Of a stretch of 64,000 nt of DNA, positions 13,339-24,840 are shown one piece after another; the stretch's first letter is position 1; each line of letters starts with the position of its first letter. The notes below the pieces were generated by a model. That model saw nothing but the letters and a program-made list of their open reading frames with translations, made no database searches and had not been told where the DNA came from. The position numbers and the translations under genes were made by a program. Origin of the DNA: Budorcas taxicolor (lineage: Eukaryota > Chordata > Mammalia > Artiodactyla > Bovidae); the NCBI RefSeq assembly GCF_023091745.1, contig NC_068910.1:47603272-47667271 (forward strand), written 5' to 3'.

Positions 13339-13579
13339 CAGGTGAACAGCCAGACAACAATGTTGACTGCCAGTGTGAACAGTCACATTTCCGAGCTGAC
13401 ATTGTGATGCCCAGCAGTGAGGCTAGTCAGCCTAACTACAGAGGGAAGGACATTCTTTTTACATGTGTTTACATGATATAAACACTTTGAACCCAGGGCT
13501 GACAGCAAGGAACCTCAGGAAGCCTGTTTCACTTGTCCACACGTGGTTCAATGTACCCAGGTGCAAAATAGCATCTCAC

Positions 13580-13689
13580 CTGAGACGCTCTTCCTCTTTT
13601 TTTCGGAGATTGAAGTCTCGCTGGACCACCTGGAGAACATGCTCTGTTTCATCGTCGGTCAGACCAGACAGGTCCAGCTTCCTCCCCAT
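13580..13689 (-). CDS. MYRIP: MYRIP (Slac2-c) first coding exon, partial gene
   Basis: On the minus strand this 110-nt stretch encodes 36 residues plus two bases of the next codon. It begins MGRKLDLSGLTDDE and ends KKEEERL, which I recognise as the start of MYRIP; the paralogue melanophilin differs (MGKKLDLSKLTDEE). In the family this is the first helix of the Rab27-binding (SHD1) domain. MYRIP links Rab27-GTP on melanosomes and secretory granules to myosin VIIa/Va and actin. The ATG (13687-13689) has A at -3 and G at +4, and an in-frame TAA lies at 13693-13695, so the start is well fixed. The exon ends CTCAG followed by GTGAG (donor at 13578-13579), leaving a phase-2 junction that fits the serine expected next. 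The zinc-finger and motor-binding exons are outside the window. No frameshift or stop is seen. Confidence 0.93.
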
Positions 13690-13723
13690 GATTTAACACC
13701 AAACACAGAAGACGAGACAAGAC
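13580..13723 (-). other. MYRIP: Predicted MYRIP exon 2 (34 nt of 5'UTR plus coding part)
   Basis: Upstream of the MYRIP ATG, in sense, a pyrimidine-rich run ends in TTTCTCAG, with the AG at 13725-13724. This makes 13723 the likely first exon base. The 34 nt between acceptor and ATG contain an in-frame stop and no upstream ATG, as expected for a short 5'UTR segment. The boundary is predicted from splice signals only. A further upstream acceptor is possible but nothing better is visible nearby. Confidence 0.7.
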
Positions 13724-14469
13724 CTGAGAAATCAAAGGAGAGACCACAAATTGAGGGCAAGAAAAAAGTTCTCCATGGATAAAATCAACCAATGTTGTTA
13801 TGAAACAGAATTCAACAGTGTTTATATAAGGTGGTGTCCTGCTCTGCTCCCATACTCAACAAATACTTAGAGACAACTTCAGCAAGGCTGCAGAGGAAAA
13901 GAGATGGTAACTGATCATCAACACTGTTATTTATCCCAGTTCTTAAATTGGGGAAAAAAAAACGATAAATTATTCTTTTCAATAAAATGAGGTGTACATG
14001 AGATCTGCTGTAAATTTCTGCAAAACGCCAAAACACGATATCCAAAACTTCTCAAGTTCTGTGATTTGAAGTCTCAAATTATAAATATTACACATAGTTG
14101 CAAGATAAAAATCATACTTTAAAAAATATCCTCTATATCTCCTGAAGCTTTTATCACATGACTAAAATACAAACTAGAAATTGACAAACTCTCTTGACAA
14201 AAAAAAAAAGTAAAATAATACTTTTAGACATTTTCTTAGCACCAGAAAATATATTTCAAAGAAACACCGCCCCAGAGGTGCATACCTAAAAGTTATGGGA
14301 AACCACATTTAAAAAAAATAATAATTTTTAGTGAATGGTCGCACCCAATGGTAAAATTAAATAAATAATTCCAGAAAAGTGCCCAGCATTGAAGGGCGTC
14401 ACAAACATAAATTCAAACATTCTCCACAAAAATATCTGTGGAACCAATGCAGCAAGATTTCAAAAGCAT

Positions 14470-14875
14470 TATTCCATACCATAACCAAGTGAGTTTTATC
14501 TAAGCAATGTAAGGTGGTTCAGCACTCAAAAATCAATCAGAGTAACCCACGACATTAGTAGAATAAAAGGGAAAAATTATCCGATCATTTCAAGAGATAC
14601 AGAAGAAGCGTTTGACAAACTTCAGTGCCCATTCATGATAGAAACCCTCTGAAAACTAAGACTAGAGAATATTCCCTCCATCATATAAAAGGCATTAAAA
14701 AAATAAAAACAACAAAAACCTAGAATTAGCATCAAATTCATTGATGAAAGACTGGCTGTTTCCTCCTAAGATCAGGAAAAAGGCAAGAATGCCCACTCTT
14801 ACCACCTCTGCTCAGCACTGAATGTCTTTATTATAAAGCTACATTCATCAAAACTGAGTGGTATTGGCATACACG
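14470..14875 (+). mobile_element. L1 ORF2 fragment, decayed
   Basis: Plus-strand sequence with recognisable L1 reverse-transcriptase-region wording (CAAAAATCAATCAGAGTAA, CCACTCTTACCACCTCTGCTC), full of stops. Confidence 0.7.
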
Positions 14876-15592
14876 TAGGTGTAACAGTTGTCTAGTAACA
14901 GAGTATCACAGATGAGGTGGCTTAGATAACAGAAATGTATTTTCTCCCAGTCTTAAAGGCTAGAAGTCTGAGATCAGGATGTTGGCAGGGTTGACTTCTC
15001 CTGAAGTCCATCTCCGTGATTTACAGATGGTCATCTTCTGCCTGTTTCTTCCCATGGAGTTCCCTCTGTGCACACCTATGTCTTAATTTTTCCTTCTTAT
15101 AAGGATTACCAGTTGCATTGGATTAGGGTCCACTCTAATACCATCATTTTAACTTAACTGCCACTTTAGATATTCTGTCTCCAAATACAGTAAAAATCTG
15201 AGATGTTCAGGTTAGGACTCACTCCAACATATGAATTTGTCTCGGCTTGCAACTCTTCACCCTTTGCACCCCCTCCCCCAGATACCACGTCCTTCTCACG
15301 TGTACATTACAATCACTTCATCCCAACAGCCACAAAAGTCTTAACCTATTCCAGCATCAACTCAAAGTCCAAAATCTCATCTCATTATCATCTCCATTAG
15401 GTATAGGTGATTCATCCTGAGGCAAAAATCCTTCCCCCTTGTGAACCTGTGGAAGCACACAAGTTATCTGCTATCAGAGCAGAGCAGTGGGGCAGGCATT
15501 GGAGAAACAGTCCATTCTAGCGGGGAGAGGCTGGAAAGGAGAAAGAAGGCTTAGATCTCAAGCAAGTCTGAAAGCAGGGCAAATTCCATTAG

Positions 15593-15955
15593 GTTTTTTT
15601 TTTTAAATTAAGTTATATTTGACATACTATACTATATTAGTTTCAGCTGTACCACACAGTGATTCGATATTTTTATACATTATGAAATAATCACCACAAC
15701 AAGTCCGGTTACCATCCAAAGTTGTTACAGTATCATTGACTATATTCCCCATGTGTCCTTTTTTCATGCCTAATCTATTATTTGTTTATTTTTAATATCT
15801 TTATCCCTATGTGTACTTTACATTCCCGTGACTTCTTTATTTTATAATTGGAGGTTAAGCCGATTCATCTGTTCCCTCCACCCCCTCTCCTTCAGCAACC
15901 ACCAGTTTGTTCCCTGTATTTATGAGTCTCCTTCTGTTTCGTTCGTTTAAGGCTC
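15593..15955 (-). mobile_element. Old L1 3' end nested in ancient repeat
   Basis: A poly-T start followed by antisense L1 3' text (TAAGTTATATTTGACATACTA, ATAATCACCACAACAAG) runs to the CACCAGTTTGTTCCCTGTA landmark. It has a clean A tail on the minus strand. Confidence 0.65.
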
Positions 15956-16945
15956 AAGGATAGCTCTCTTTGGCTGCGTGCTCTATCCTCCGAGTGCAGC
16001 AGGGTGGGGGCTCACCCCCTCGGCCCTGGGTGTAGCCGCAGCAGCGTGGCCCACTCTCAGGAACTGAGGAGGGACAGCGCCCTCACCAGGCCATGGTGAC
16101 AGTGACGCCCCTGCAGACCTCTGTTTTGTCTTCAGGATCATTCTTCCCTTTTCCTGATGGATGATGCATGTTGGTAGCCAGATAGCTCTACTGGTCCATC
16201 CTGTAGCCTCTCAGAAGTCCAGCAGCCTTCCCTCAGTTATCCTGTCTCTATTTAGTTTAAGCTGGCAGTGCTTCTATCGATGTAAATTCTCCAAAACTTT
16301 GTCAGCTTCCCATGCAGTTCTCAGGGGGCCAAGCCATCAGACAGGAGGACCCTCTACAGATCTGTCCTGGGTAACCTCTGTTTCCGGTTTCTGCTGCCAT
16401 CATAACTGGATCTGTGAGCCACAGTCTAATCTCATAAGCAAGTGGTTGTCCAGTCACACCCTGCTTGCTCTCCATAGACAGACTTTCTCATTTTTGCAGT
16501 ATGGGTATACTGAGAATTTTCCAAATCTGCAAGTTCCGGTTCCTTTTGTGGAACAATTCTGTCTTCAGTTTACCTCTCTCCTCTCACGTCTCATTCTAGC
16601 AGCAAGCATAAACCAGTCTTTAATACTTATTTTAGAATTCTCAGGTAACTATCCAAGTCCATAGTCACTGACACGTTCTACTTTACATAAAACACTGGAA
16701 CACTATTAGACCAAATTCTCTGCCACTTTATAACCAAGAATGCCTTTCCTTCAGTTTCCAATGATATATTTCTCATTACTTTCTGAAAGCTCAGCAGACA
16801 CTGCTAACATTCATATTTCTATCAACTTTTTGTTCACGATGATATATGCGTTCTCTAGTATAAGAGAAGCTTTCTCTCCATCTCTCCTCTTTTCTTCCTA
16901 AGTCCTCACTATAATCACCTTTAACATTCATATTTCTACGAACAG

Positions 16946-17175
16946 CAGATCAATTGTGAGCTGCTGGGTCAGAGGTTAAAGCATCTGTCTGCAGTGTAGG
17001 AGACCCGGGTTTGATCCCTGGGTTGGGAAGATCCCCTGGAGAAGGAATGGCAAACCACTCCAGTACTCTTGCCTGGAGAATCCCATGGAGGGAAGAGCCT
17101 GGTAGGCTACAGTCCACGGGGTCACAAAGAGTTGGACACGGCTGAGCTACTTCACTTTCTTTCTTTCTTTCTTTC
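16946..17175 (+). mobile_element. Bov-tA SINE with (CTTT)n tail and 13-bp target duplication
   Basis: A tRNA-like head and Bov-A body are followed by a CTTT repeat. TTTCTACGAACAG (16933-16945) and TTTCTACTAACAG (17176-17188) flank it with one mismatch. Confidence 0.85.
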
Positions 17176-17803
17176 TTTCTACTAACAGGCTCCTAAGGGA
17201 AACCTAGACTTTTTCTAACATGCAGCTCAAAACTCTTCCATGCTCTACCCTTATCCAGTTCTGAAGTCACTTCCACATTTTTATACAGAAGAAGAAACAG
17301 ACATGGCAGATACATATATACAAAGATGCTAATTTCATTGGTGGTTATAGAATTGCAGTTAAAACCATATTTCATACACACCAAAACTGTCTTTATCTAG
17401 TGTTGCCAGGAGGTGGGACAATTTTGATACAGTGAGTACAAACTGGTACAGTCTCTTTGTAACACAATTAGGCCTCATTTTCAAAACTGAAGATGCATGT
17501 ACCTCAGCATTTCTGTAGGTATATTTCTCAGACATCATCTTGCAAATATGCACCAACAGACAGGAATTGGGTTGAATCATATGAAATAATAGGGAACCTA
17601 TAAAAACTCCTATTTCACATAGCTCATCCTAACAGAAGAACATTAGTAACAGTAACATTCAAAAGAGCAAAAAATATAAATATGTAAAACCTGTAAACCA
17701 CCTCAAACAATCATAAACAGGAAGAAGGATAAACAAATAGTGTAGATGCTTGTTTCATACCAATGGAATACTGCACTGCAACGAGAACATCTGAAAGGTA
17801 TAT

Positions 17804-17973
17804 GGGGGCGGGGGAGAAGGGGACGACCGAGGATGAGATGGCTGGATGGCATCACCGACTCGATGGACGCGAGTCTGAGTGAACTCCGGGAGTTGGTGAT
17901 GGACAGGGAGGCCTGGTGTGCTGCGATTCATGGGGTCGCAAAGAGTCGGACACGACTGAGCAACTGAACTGAA
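17804..17973 (+). mobile_element. Young 5'-truncated BovB 3' end
   Basis: About 170 bp of the BovB ORF2 C-terminus remain open and read GRPRMRWLDGITDSMD...REAW, ending in the GACTGAACTGAACTGAA tail. CTGAAAGGTATAT is repeated exactly at 17791-17803 and 17974-17986. Many CpGs are preserved, suggesting recent insertion. Confidence 0.9.
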
Positions 17974-18789
17974 CTGAAAGGTATATTCCACATCCATGAA
18001 TCTCTAATAAAACGTGCTGCTGAGACCAACAAGCCATATGTATACGCATGTACAGCATGCAAACTGTATGACTCATCTTTACATAAAGTTCAAAAGCACA
18101 GAAAACCAAGAATACATGTATTTATTTTTCAGAATGAATGTGATAAAACAATACAGAACAAAATGGGCCCTCTGTGAAGGAGAGAGAAGATCTGGCCGGG
18201 GATAATCACATGTGGGTGGGAAGAGAGCCTGGAGCACCTGCTGGTCTGAGGAAGTGAATCAGGAATAAAACCCCACTGCTGGGCTGCTCAAGAAAGGGGA
18301 GGCTTCTTAGCTGCCATCTTCTAGTCTTCCGGTGAGCAGGAAGAAACACATCAGGAAGCACAGGGAAGATGCAGACTGACTTCTCCCTTTAAAACACCTC
18401 ATTAAAGGTGATAACGGCACTTTGGAGTCTCCCAGAAGGTGATAAGTCTGTCCCCTTCACTTTACCGGCTTTTGCGTTCTGAGAATTCAAAGTGAGATTC
18501 TAAGATGCCCAGTTTGGACAAGACAGAAGTGGCAGCTTTGATCATATCAAATCTAAGTGATCAGGACTCAAGAGGCATAAATGGTTTCTGTAGAGAAATA
18601 AACAAAGTAGCTGTAAATGGATAAGACAGAGAATAATGAGAAACCCTTTGGGGGAAATAGTAAAAGCGTCTTCCCTTTTTTACAGTAAACACAATTAGAT
18701 TTCCTGCATCATAGGAGAAAGAACATCAGTAGGGCTGGAAAAGCCTCAGTGTCCATGAGTCAGAGGTCACATAGGTTTGACTCTTTCAT

Positions 18790-18885
18790 TTACAGATGAG
18801 AGAGTGTAAGCCCAGAGGGAAATGATTTCTCAGACACAAAACTGGTTCAGATGCTCTGACTTTCAGACCTGGTCCTCCCACTCCT
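18790..18885 (-). mobile_element. MIR SINE remnant
   Basis: CATTTACAGATGAGAGAGTGTAAGCCCAGAGGGAAATGA is the reverse of the MIR core, followed by a diverged continuation. Confidence 0.55.
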
Positions 18886-19661
18886 GGATTTCTCTGGTTT
18901 ATACTCAAATATGAAGGTAGCAGAGAGAATACATTTTAAAATTTAGTAATGAGAAAATTAATAAACTTCTAAGATTTAATTACATCACCATTTCCCTAAC
19001 ATGTATTTCTCAGGTCACTGTTCCTGTTCTGAGTGTTCTGAGAAAGGAGAGCTCAGAGATGAAATAAACTAGAGAGGAGTGCCTCACACTGTATTGCCCT
19101 CTTGGGGATGCACAGTGCATATAAGCTTATCAGAGCCTCTAAAGAAGTCTGTCACTGAAAAGCCAGTCCGCGTTTAACTCTGTATTTATCAAATGCATGT
19201 GTCTGCAGATACCTCTTTCTTTAATAACAACTGCCTCTTCACATCCAAAGAAATGAGTATTTGAGAATTATTGCTGTAAGTCCATCCCATGATGACAAAC
19301 TACAGTAGCTACTGTAATATAATTAACTGAATTGATTTAGCTGGGGTTTTAAAAATGCAATTATGATAGGAAACTACAGAGGGATATGAGCTTTGGAAGA
19401 AGCTGAGGACTTAAAAAGGAAAGCAGATGGATACAATTTTACGCATAGAAAACCAAAATAAAGGTAGAATTGTCTACACGGTTCCTGAACAGAACAACTA
19501 GAGGGAGGATCCAGATAATTCTATAGGAAACTAGGTAGCACAAACCTCAAATGGAAAACAAAACAAACCAGACATTCCAAGGATACGGAATACACACACA
19601 ATGGGAAGCTCATGGTGGAGGGCCAGTGTTTACACAAGGGGCATTCTAGAAAGGAACCTAG

Positions 19662-19662
<1 letters not shown>

Positions 19663-19700
<38 letters not shown>

Positions 19701-19722
19701 TGTGTGTGAGTGAGTGAGTGAT
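19663..19722. repeat. (GT)n microsatellite passing into GAGT units
   Basis: A GT run of about 36 bp is followed by imperfect GAGTGTGT and GAGT units. Confidence 0.92.
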
Positions 19723-20317
19723 GCCCCTGATACACACAGAGAGGTAAAGAGATTAACTTGGAATATCCAAAGTCCTACACATAGGGTAAATACTGCTGGG
19801 GCTTCCCTCTTTGACCGTCACTAGATCTTGACTAGAGCTGAAGAGAAATTTCTTACTTCCACAAAGGAATCAAGATGTTCGGGCTGTCCCGTTTAAGACT
19901 CTTGTTATCAGGTGGTGAAACACAAAGAAAAGAAAAGAACTTGGCCTGGGAAGGAAAGAACGAAAAGTGCAAGTGGTCTGAGATGTACTTGCATTGCAAC
20001 TTCTTTGCAGTAAGTGGCGCTTGGGCTGTAGGACTCACTTTCATTCCTTCACCTTCGAGGGTGTTATCCCTGCCACGAGTAGCCCCCTCTCTGCGACTCA
20101 TTCTTTACCTGTACACAGGAAAGGCCCAGGGCAGACATGGTCCAACCAACAGGGCGTAGTTGATTGGACCAGGGGCGTTACATCTCTCTCCTGGGAATGA
20201 TATTAACAGGAGGAAGAAAAAGGAATAGACAAACAGCGAATAAATTACGGTAGATAACTTTCCAAATGTGATGAAAAGTGTTAGTCTTCTAATTCAGGAC
20301 GCTCCACAAACTCTTCA

Positions 20318-20528
20318 TTGTTGTTTAGTTGCTAAGTCATGTCAGACTCTTTTGCAACTGCGTAAACTATAGCCTGTCAGGTTCCTCTGTCTATGGGATT
20401 TCTCAGGCAAGAATGCTGGAGTAGGTGGCCATCTCCTTTTCCAGGGGCTCTTTCCGACCCAGGGGTCAAAGCTGTGTCTCCTGCACTAGCAGGTGGATTC
20501 TTTACCACCGAGCCAACTGGGAAACTCC
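20318..20528 (-). mobile_element. Bov-tA SINE
   Basis: The reverse complement shows the Bov-tA head (CAGTTGGCTCGGTGGTAAAG) and the Bov-A body. Flanks CTCCACAAACTCT and CTCCAACAAATTCT look like an eroded duplication. Confidence 0.85.
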
Positions 20529-20529
20529 A

Positions 20530-22268
20530 ACAAATTCTACATAGGAAAAATTCAAAGAATGCACATCTAGACATATCATAGTCAGTCAAAAGTCAAATAC
20601 AGAATCTTGATGGTAACAAGAGAAAAATGATTCATCACACACAAAGGATCTTCAGTAAGATCAACTGCTGACTTCTTATCAGGAATCACTGAGGTCAAAA
20701 GGCAGAGAGGTGATATATTCAAAGAACTGAAAGAAAAGGATTATTATCCAAGAATTCTGTATCCAGAAAAGTATCCTTCAAAAATTAAGGATAAATTAAG
20801 ACAAGACATTCCAGATAAGCAAAAATGGAGAGATTTTACCACCGACTGACCTGCTTTACAAGAAATACTAAAGGAAGTCTATTCAGCAAAGACTGACAGA
20901 ATTAAAAAAAAGAAATGGACAATTCAGCAATATTAGAGATTTCTATATCAACCTTCAATAATAGAGCAATTAGCAAAACATCAGCAAGGATATAGAAAAG
21001 TTGACCCATATTATAATCTACGTAGCTCTTACAGACATCTATAGAACACTCTACATGACGGCACAACATACATTCTTAAGTACACATGGAATATTCTCCA
21101 GATAGACCATACATTAGGCTGTAAAATAAATCTCAATACATTTAAAGGAATTGAATAATATAAAATAAATTCTCTAATTATAATGGAAGGAAATTAGAAA
21201 TTAATAACAAAGAAATTTGGTATATTCACATGTATATGGAAATTAAACAATGTACAAAAATAAATAATCAAGGGGTCAGGAGAAATAAGAAAATACCTTG
21301 AGATAAATGAAAATGAAAACACATATACCAAAACTTATGGAATGCAGCTAAAGCAGTGCTTAAGGGTAAATTTCTAGATATAAACACCTATATTAAAAAC
21401 CAACCATGACAAATCTATAACCTCATCTTCTACCTTAAAAGATTTTTAAAAAAGGAAAGCAAACTGAACCCAACTAAGCAGAAGGAAGTAAATAATAAAG
21501 ACCAGAGAGGAAACTGATGGAATAGAAAAACAATACAGAGAAAATAAAATCCAAAGTCAGCTCTTTGAAAAGATCAACAAAATTGACAAATCTTTGGCAA
21601 GACTGATCAAGAAAAAAAACATAAGATTCAAATTACTAAAACCAAGAATGAAAGAGGGCCATCAATACTGACCTTACAAAAATAAGAAGGATTAGAAAGG
21701 AATACTGTGAACAGTTGTATGCCAGAAATTCAGATAACCTAGATGAAATGAAAAAAAAAATTCTAGACAGCTCACCAAAACTGACTCAAGAAGAAATAGA
21801 AATTATGTATAAATCTATAACTAGTAAAGATACTGAATTAATAATACAAGCGTCCACAAAGAAAATCAAACATTAAAAAAAGAAAAATTAACACCAACCC
21901 TTCCCCAAAAGTAGAATAGGAGGAAATACTTCTTAATCCATCTTAAGAAGCCAGTATTATCCTGATACGAAAAGCAAACAAGGATATCACAATAAAATAA
22001 ACCTATAAACCAATATCCCTTATGAATACAAATGAAAAAATCCTCAACAACATATTAGCAAACAAGATCCAGCACCTACAAAAAAAGGATTAGGTACACC
22101 ATAACAAAGAAGGGTTTATGGCACAAATGCAAGGTTGGTTGAACATGTGAAAATCAATCAATGTAATGTAGCATGTTAATAGAATATAAAGGGCAAAGAT
22201 CCCATAATCTTCTTAATAAATACAGAAAAGTGTTTGATAATATCCAATACCCCTTCTGATATAGGAAG
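20530..22268 (+). mobile_element. L1 body fragment, decayed (left part)
   Basis: Plus-strand L1 coding remnants (GAAAAGGATTATTATCCAAG, then ACATCTATAGAACACTCTAC and CAGAAAAGTGTTTGATAATA) contain many stops. A second L1 is inserted at 22285, and the older element resumes at 23310. Confidence 0.75.
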
Positions 22269-22284
22269 AGAAGGGAGCTTTCTT

Positions 22285-23293
22285 TTTTAAAATAAGTTTT
22301 ATTGGAAAATAGATGAGTTACAATGTTGTGTTTCTGCTGTAGAGCAAGGTGAATCAGTTATACATATACCTATATCCATTCTTTTTTAGATTATTTTCCT
22401 ATATAGGTCATTACAGAGTATTGAGTAGAGTTCCCTGTGACACATGGCATGTTGTTAGTTATCTATTTTATGTATAGTAGTGTGTATATGTAACTTCCAG
22501 TCTCCCAATTTATTCCTCCATCCCCTCTTCCCCTTGGTAACCATATGTATGTTTTCTCCAGCTGTGACTCTTATTTCTGTTCTGTAAATAAGCTCATTTG
22601 CACCATTATCCTAGATTCCACATATAACCTACCTCATATGATATTTGGCTCTCCCTGTCTGACTTACTTCACTCAGTGTGACCGTCTCTAGGTTCATCCA
22701 TGTTGCTGCAAATGGCGTTATTTCATTCTTTTTTATAGGTGAGTAATATTCCATTGCATATATTACCACATCTTCTTTATTCACCCCTCCATCGACGGAC
22801 ATTTAGATTGCTATGACCGGGCTATTGTAAAGAGTGCTGCAGTGAACACTGGGGCACATGTATCTTTTTGAATCATGGTTTTCTCTAGATATACGCCTAG
22901 GAGTGGGGTTGCTGGATCATATGGTAGTTCTGTGTTTAGTTTTCTAGGGAGCCTCCATATGTCCTTCATAGTGTCTGCATCAACTTATATTCCCACCAAC
23001 TGTATAGGAAGGTTCCCTTTGCCCTGCATCCCCTTCAGTGTTTATTGTTCATGGATTTTTAGATGATGGCTATTCTGACTGGTGTGAGGTAATACATTGT
23101 AGTTTTGATGTGCATTTCTCTAAGAATTAGAGATTTTGAGCATCTTTCCCTGTGCTTTGTAGCCATCTGCATGTCCTTGGAGAAATGTCTATGTAGATCT
23201 TCCACCCATTTTTTTTATTGGATTTCTTTTTAATATTGAACCGCATGAGCTGTCTGTATATTCTGGAGATTAATCCCTTGCCAGTTGCTTCAT
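22285..23293 (-). mobile_element. L1 3' end inserted into older L1
   Basis: A minus-strand L1 3' segment of about 1 kb starts with a T run on plus (its A tail). It is flanked by AGAAGGGAGCTTTCTT (22269-22284) and AGAAGGGAACTTTCTT (23294-23309), a 16-bp duplication with one mismatch. Confidence 0.88.
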
Positions 23294-23309
23294 AGAAGGG
23301 AACTTTCTT

Positions 23310-23630
23310 GGATTAAGGCTGTCTACAAAAAACTCACAGCTGACATCATACTTAATGTGAATGAATAGATGCTTTCCCCTCAAATGTCATGAATACAAGA
23401 TTGTCACTCTTACCACTTCTATTCAGTATAGTACTAGAGGTTCTAGCCAGGTCAATTAGGCAAGAAAAAGGACTAAAAAGCATCTAAATTAGGAAGGAGA
23501 TTGGGACCATAACTATTCAGAGAAAACATAGTCCCATATTGAAAATTCAGAGGAATACACATACACAAAACCAATTAAAACCAAAAAACTGAGATCAGCA
23601 AACTTGCAAGATACAAGATCAATATACACA
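23310..23630 (+). mobile_element. L1 body fragment (right part of the 20530-22268 element)
   Basis: The sequence resumes the older L1 immediately after the nested insertion, with GATTGTCACTCTTACCACTTC and GGTTCTAGCCAGGTCAATTAG landmarks. Confidence 0.75.
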
Positions 23631-23635
23631 AATCA

Positions 23636-23793
23636 ACATGTATCTCTTCAAATTATGGTTTTCTCTGGATATATTCCCAGGAATGGGACTGCCAGATCAT
23701 ATGGTAGCTCTATGTTTAGCTTCCTAAGGAACCTGCGTACTGTTCTCCATAGTGGCTGTACCAGTTTACTTTCCCACCAACAGTGTAAGAGGG
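23636..23793 (-). mobile_element. Short ruminant L1 3' fragment
   Basis: GTATCTCTTCAAATTATGG through CCCACCAACAGTGTAAGAGG matches an internal part of the same L1 3' region seen elsewhere in the window. Confidence 0.75.
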
Positions 23794-24277
23794 AACCCAT
23801 GACTTCCTGTAGTCTGAATGCCATCACTCTGAGACTGCCAGGCACCAGCTCCCATAAGCCTGACGAGATCCATCTGAACCATTGACCCTCCTGATACCTC
23901 ATGGAGGCTCCAAGTTGATGCTATTTTAAGCAAAACTTCCTTCCCCATCAAACAGAATTAACACTATAATTTTATTTTTGGCAAATGAGAGCAGTTCTAG
24001 AAGTTGAAAATTAGTGGGAGGTTGGAAGATCTCATTATCCTCCTCCGTTTGAGATTTGATGGTGTTTTCTACCTATTGGATCTTGATGGAAACTTCTTCA
24101 GAGGTAAGTATGGTAAAAGTGCGGGAGCTACTTTGATAGCCTCTGCTAGCAGCAGGTATTGGGAGATGTTTCAGATGGTATTAGATGGACACACACATAC
24201 CTACCCAGCCGCTGAGCACAGAGTGGATGGAGTTAGCAGGAGAGAAGGGTGGAGGGGACCTAAAATGGAAATCTAAA

Positions 24278-24505
24278 TCAGCGGTTCTCAACTGAGTACC
24301 CTATACTGCCTCCCAGGAGATAATCAGCAAGGTCTGGGCAGATTTTTAGTTGTTTCTAATGGGAGTACGCTACTGGCATCTAGCGGGTAGTGGCCAGGGG
24401 TTGCTACTAAACATCCAATAATGCACAGGACAGCTCTCGGCAACAAAGAATTATCTATTCCAAAATGTCAATAATGCCAAGGCTGAGAAAACCTGATCTA
24501 AAGTG
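24278..24505 (-). mobile_element. MER-type DNA transposon remnant (hAT-like)
   Basis: Ends CAGCGGTTCTCAACTGAG and GGCTGAGAAAACCTGA are consistent with eroded terminal inverted repeats. The interior (ACATCCAATAATGCACAGGACAG) matches a second copy at 63328-63535 in the opposite direction. The exact family name is uncertain. Confidence 0.55.
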
Positions 24506-24529
24506 AAAGCTGCACAGCGGCCAGATTCT

Positions 24530-24840
24530 TCCTGTGTGCTTCCCAGTAGCCCAGGTATGCTCCACGAGTTCACAAGGCGGGCTTCACTATTGCCTCCACA
24601 CTGAAATTACACCATTGGTTCTCAGGCTTCGGGCTCAGACCGAAACTAAATCACTGCCTCTCCTGGGTCTCCAGCTCCCTATCTTTGGATTTGTGAGCCT
24701 ATATAATCATGTGATCCAATTTCTTATAATAAATTTTTTATGTGATACATATGTGTACACACACACACACACACACACACATAGACACACACATCCTACT
24801 GGTTCTGTTTTTCTGGAAACTCTGGCGAATGTAGACACAT
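24530..24840 (+). repeat. Ancient repeat remnant with (AC)n run
   Basis: CCTATATAATCATGTGATCCAATTTCTTATAATAAAT, then a CA run (about 24759-24782) and CCTACTGGTTCTGTTTTTCTGGAAACTC, is the recognisable end of an old mammalian repeat. Family not assigned. Confidence 0.45.

Larger units (their letters stand above)
1..13579 (-). other. MYRIP: Predicted 5' end of MYRIP intron 2
   Basis: The region downstream of the coding-exon donor shows no open frame resembling the next MYRIP exons, which should encode cysteine-rich zinc-finger sequence. It is therefore taken as intron, running off the window. It holds Bov-A2 copies, a BovB fragment, an L2 and two ruminant L1 3' ends. Confidence 0.6.
14885..17400 (+). 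repeat. Ancient multi-kb mammalian repeat, interrupted twice
   Basis: The stretch begins GAGTATCACAGATGAGGTGGCTTAGA, passes CTTATAAGGATTACCAGTTGC and CTGCTGCCATCATAACTGG, and ends in the CCAGTTCTGAAGTCACTTCC region. This is a long old mammalian repeat I recognise but cannot name. An L1 3' piece (about 15593-15955) and a Bov-tA (16946-17175) are nested in it. A 167-codon open frame at 16161-16664 lies wholly within it and has no recognisable protein content. Confidence 0.5.
17990..20317. other. Mostly unassigned intron 1 sequence
   Basis: Contains a MIR remnant and the GT microsatellite. The rest shows no recognised feature. Confidence 0.4.

Noticed and set aside
16161..16664. 167-codon plus-strand open frame
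   Set aside because: It sits entirely within an ancient repeat whose continuation is recognisable on both sides. The translation has no known motif.
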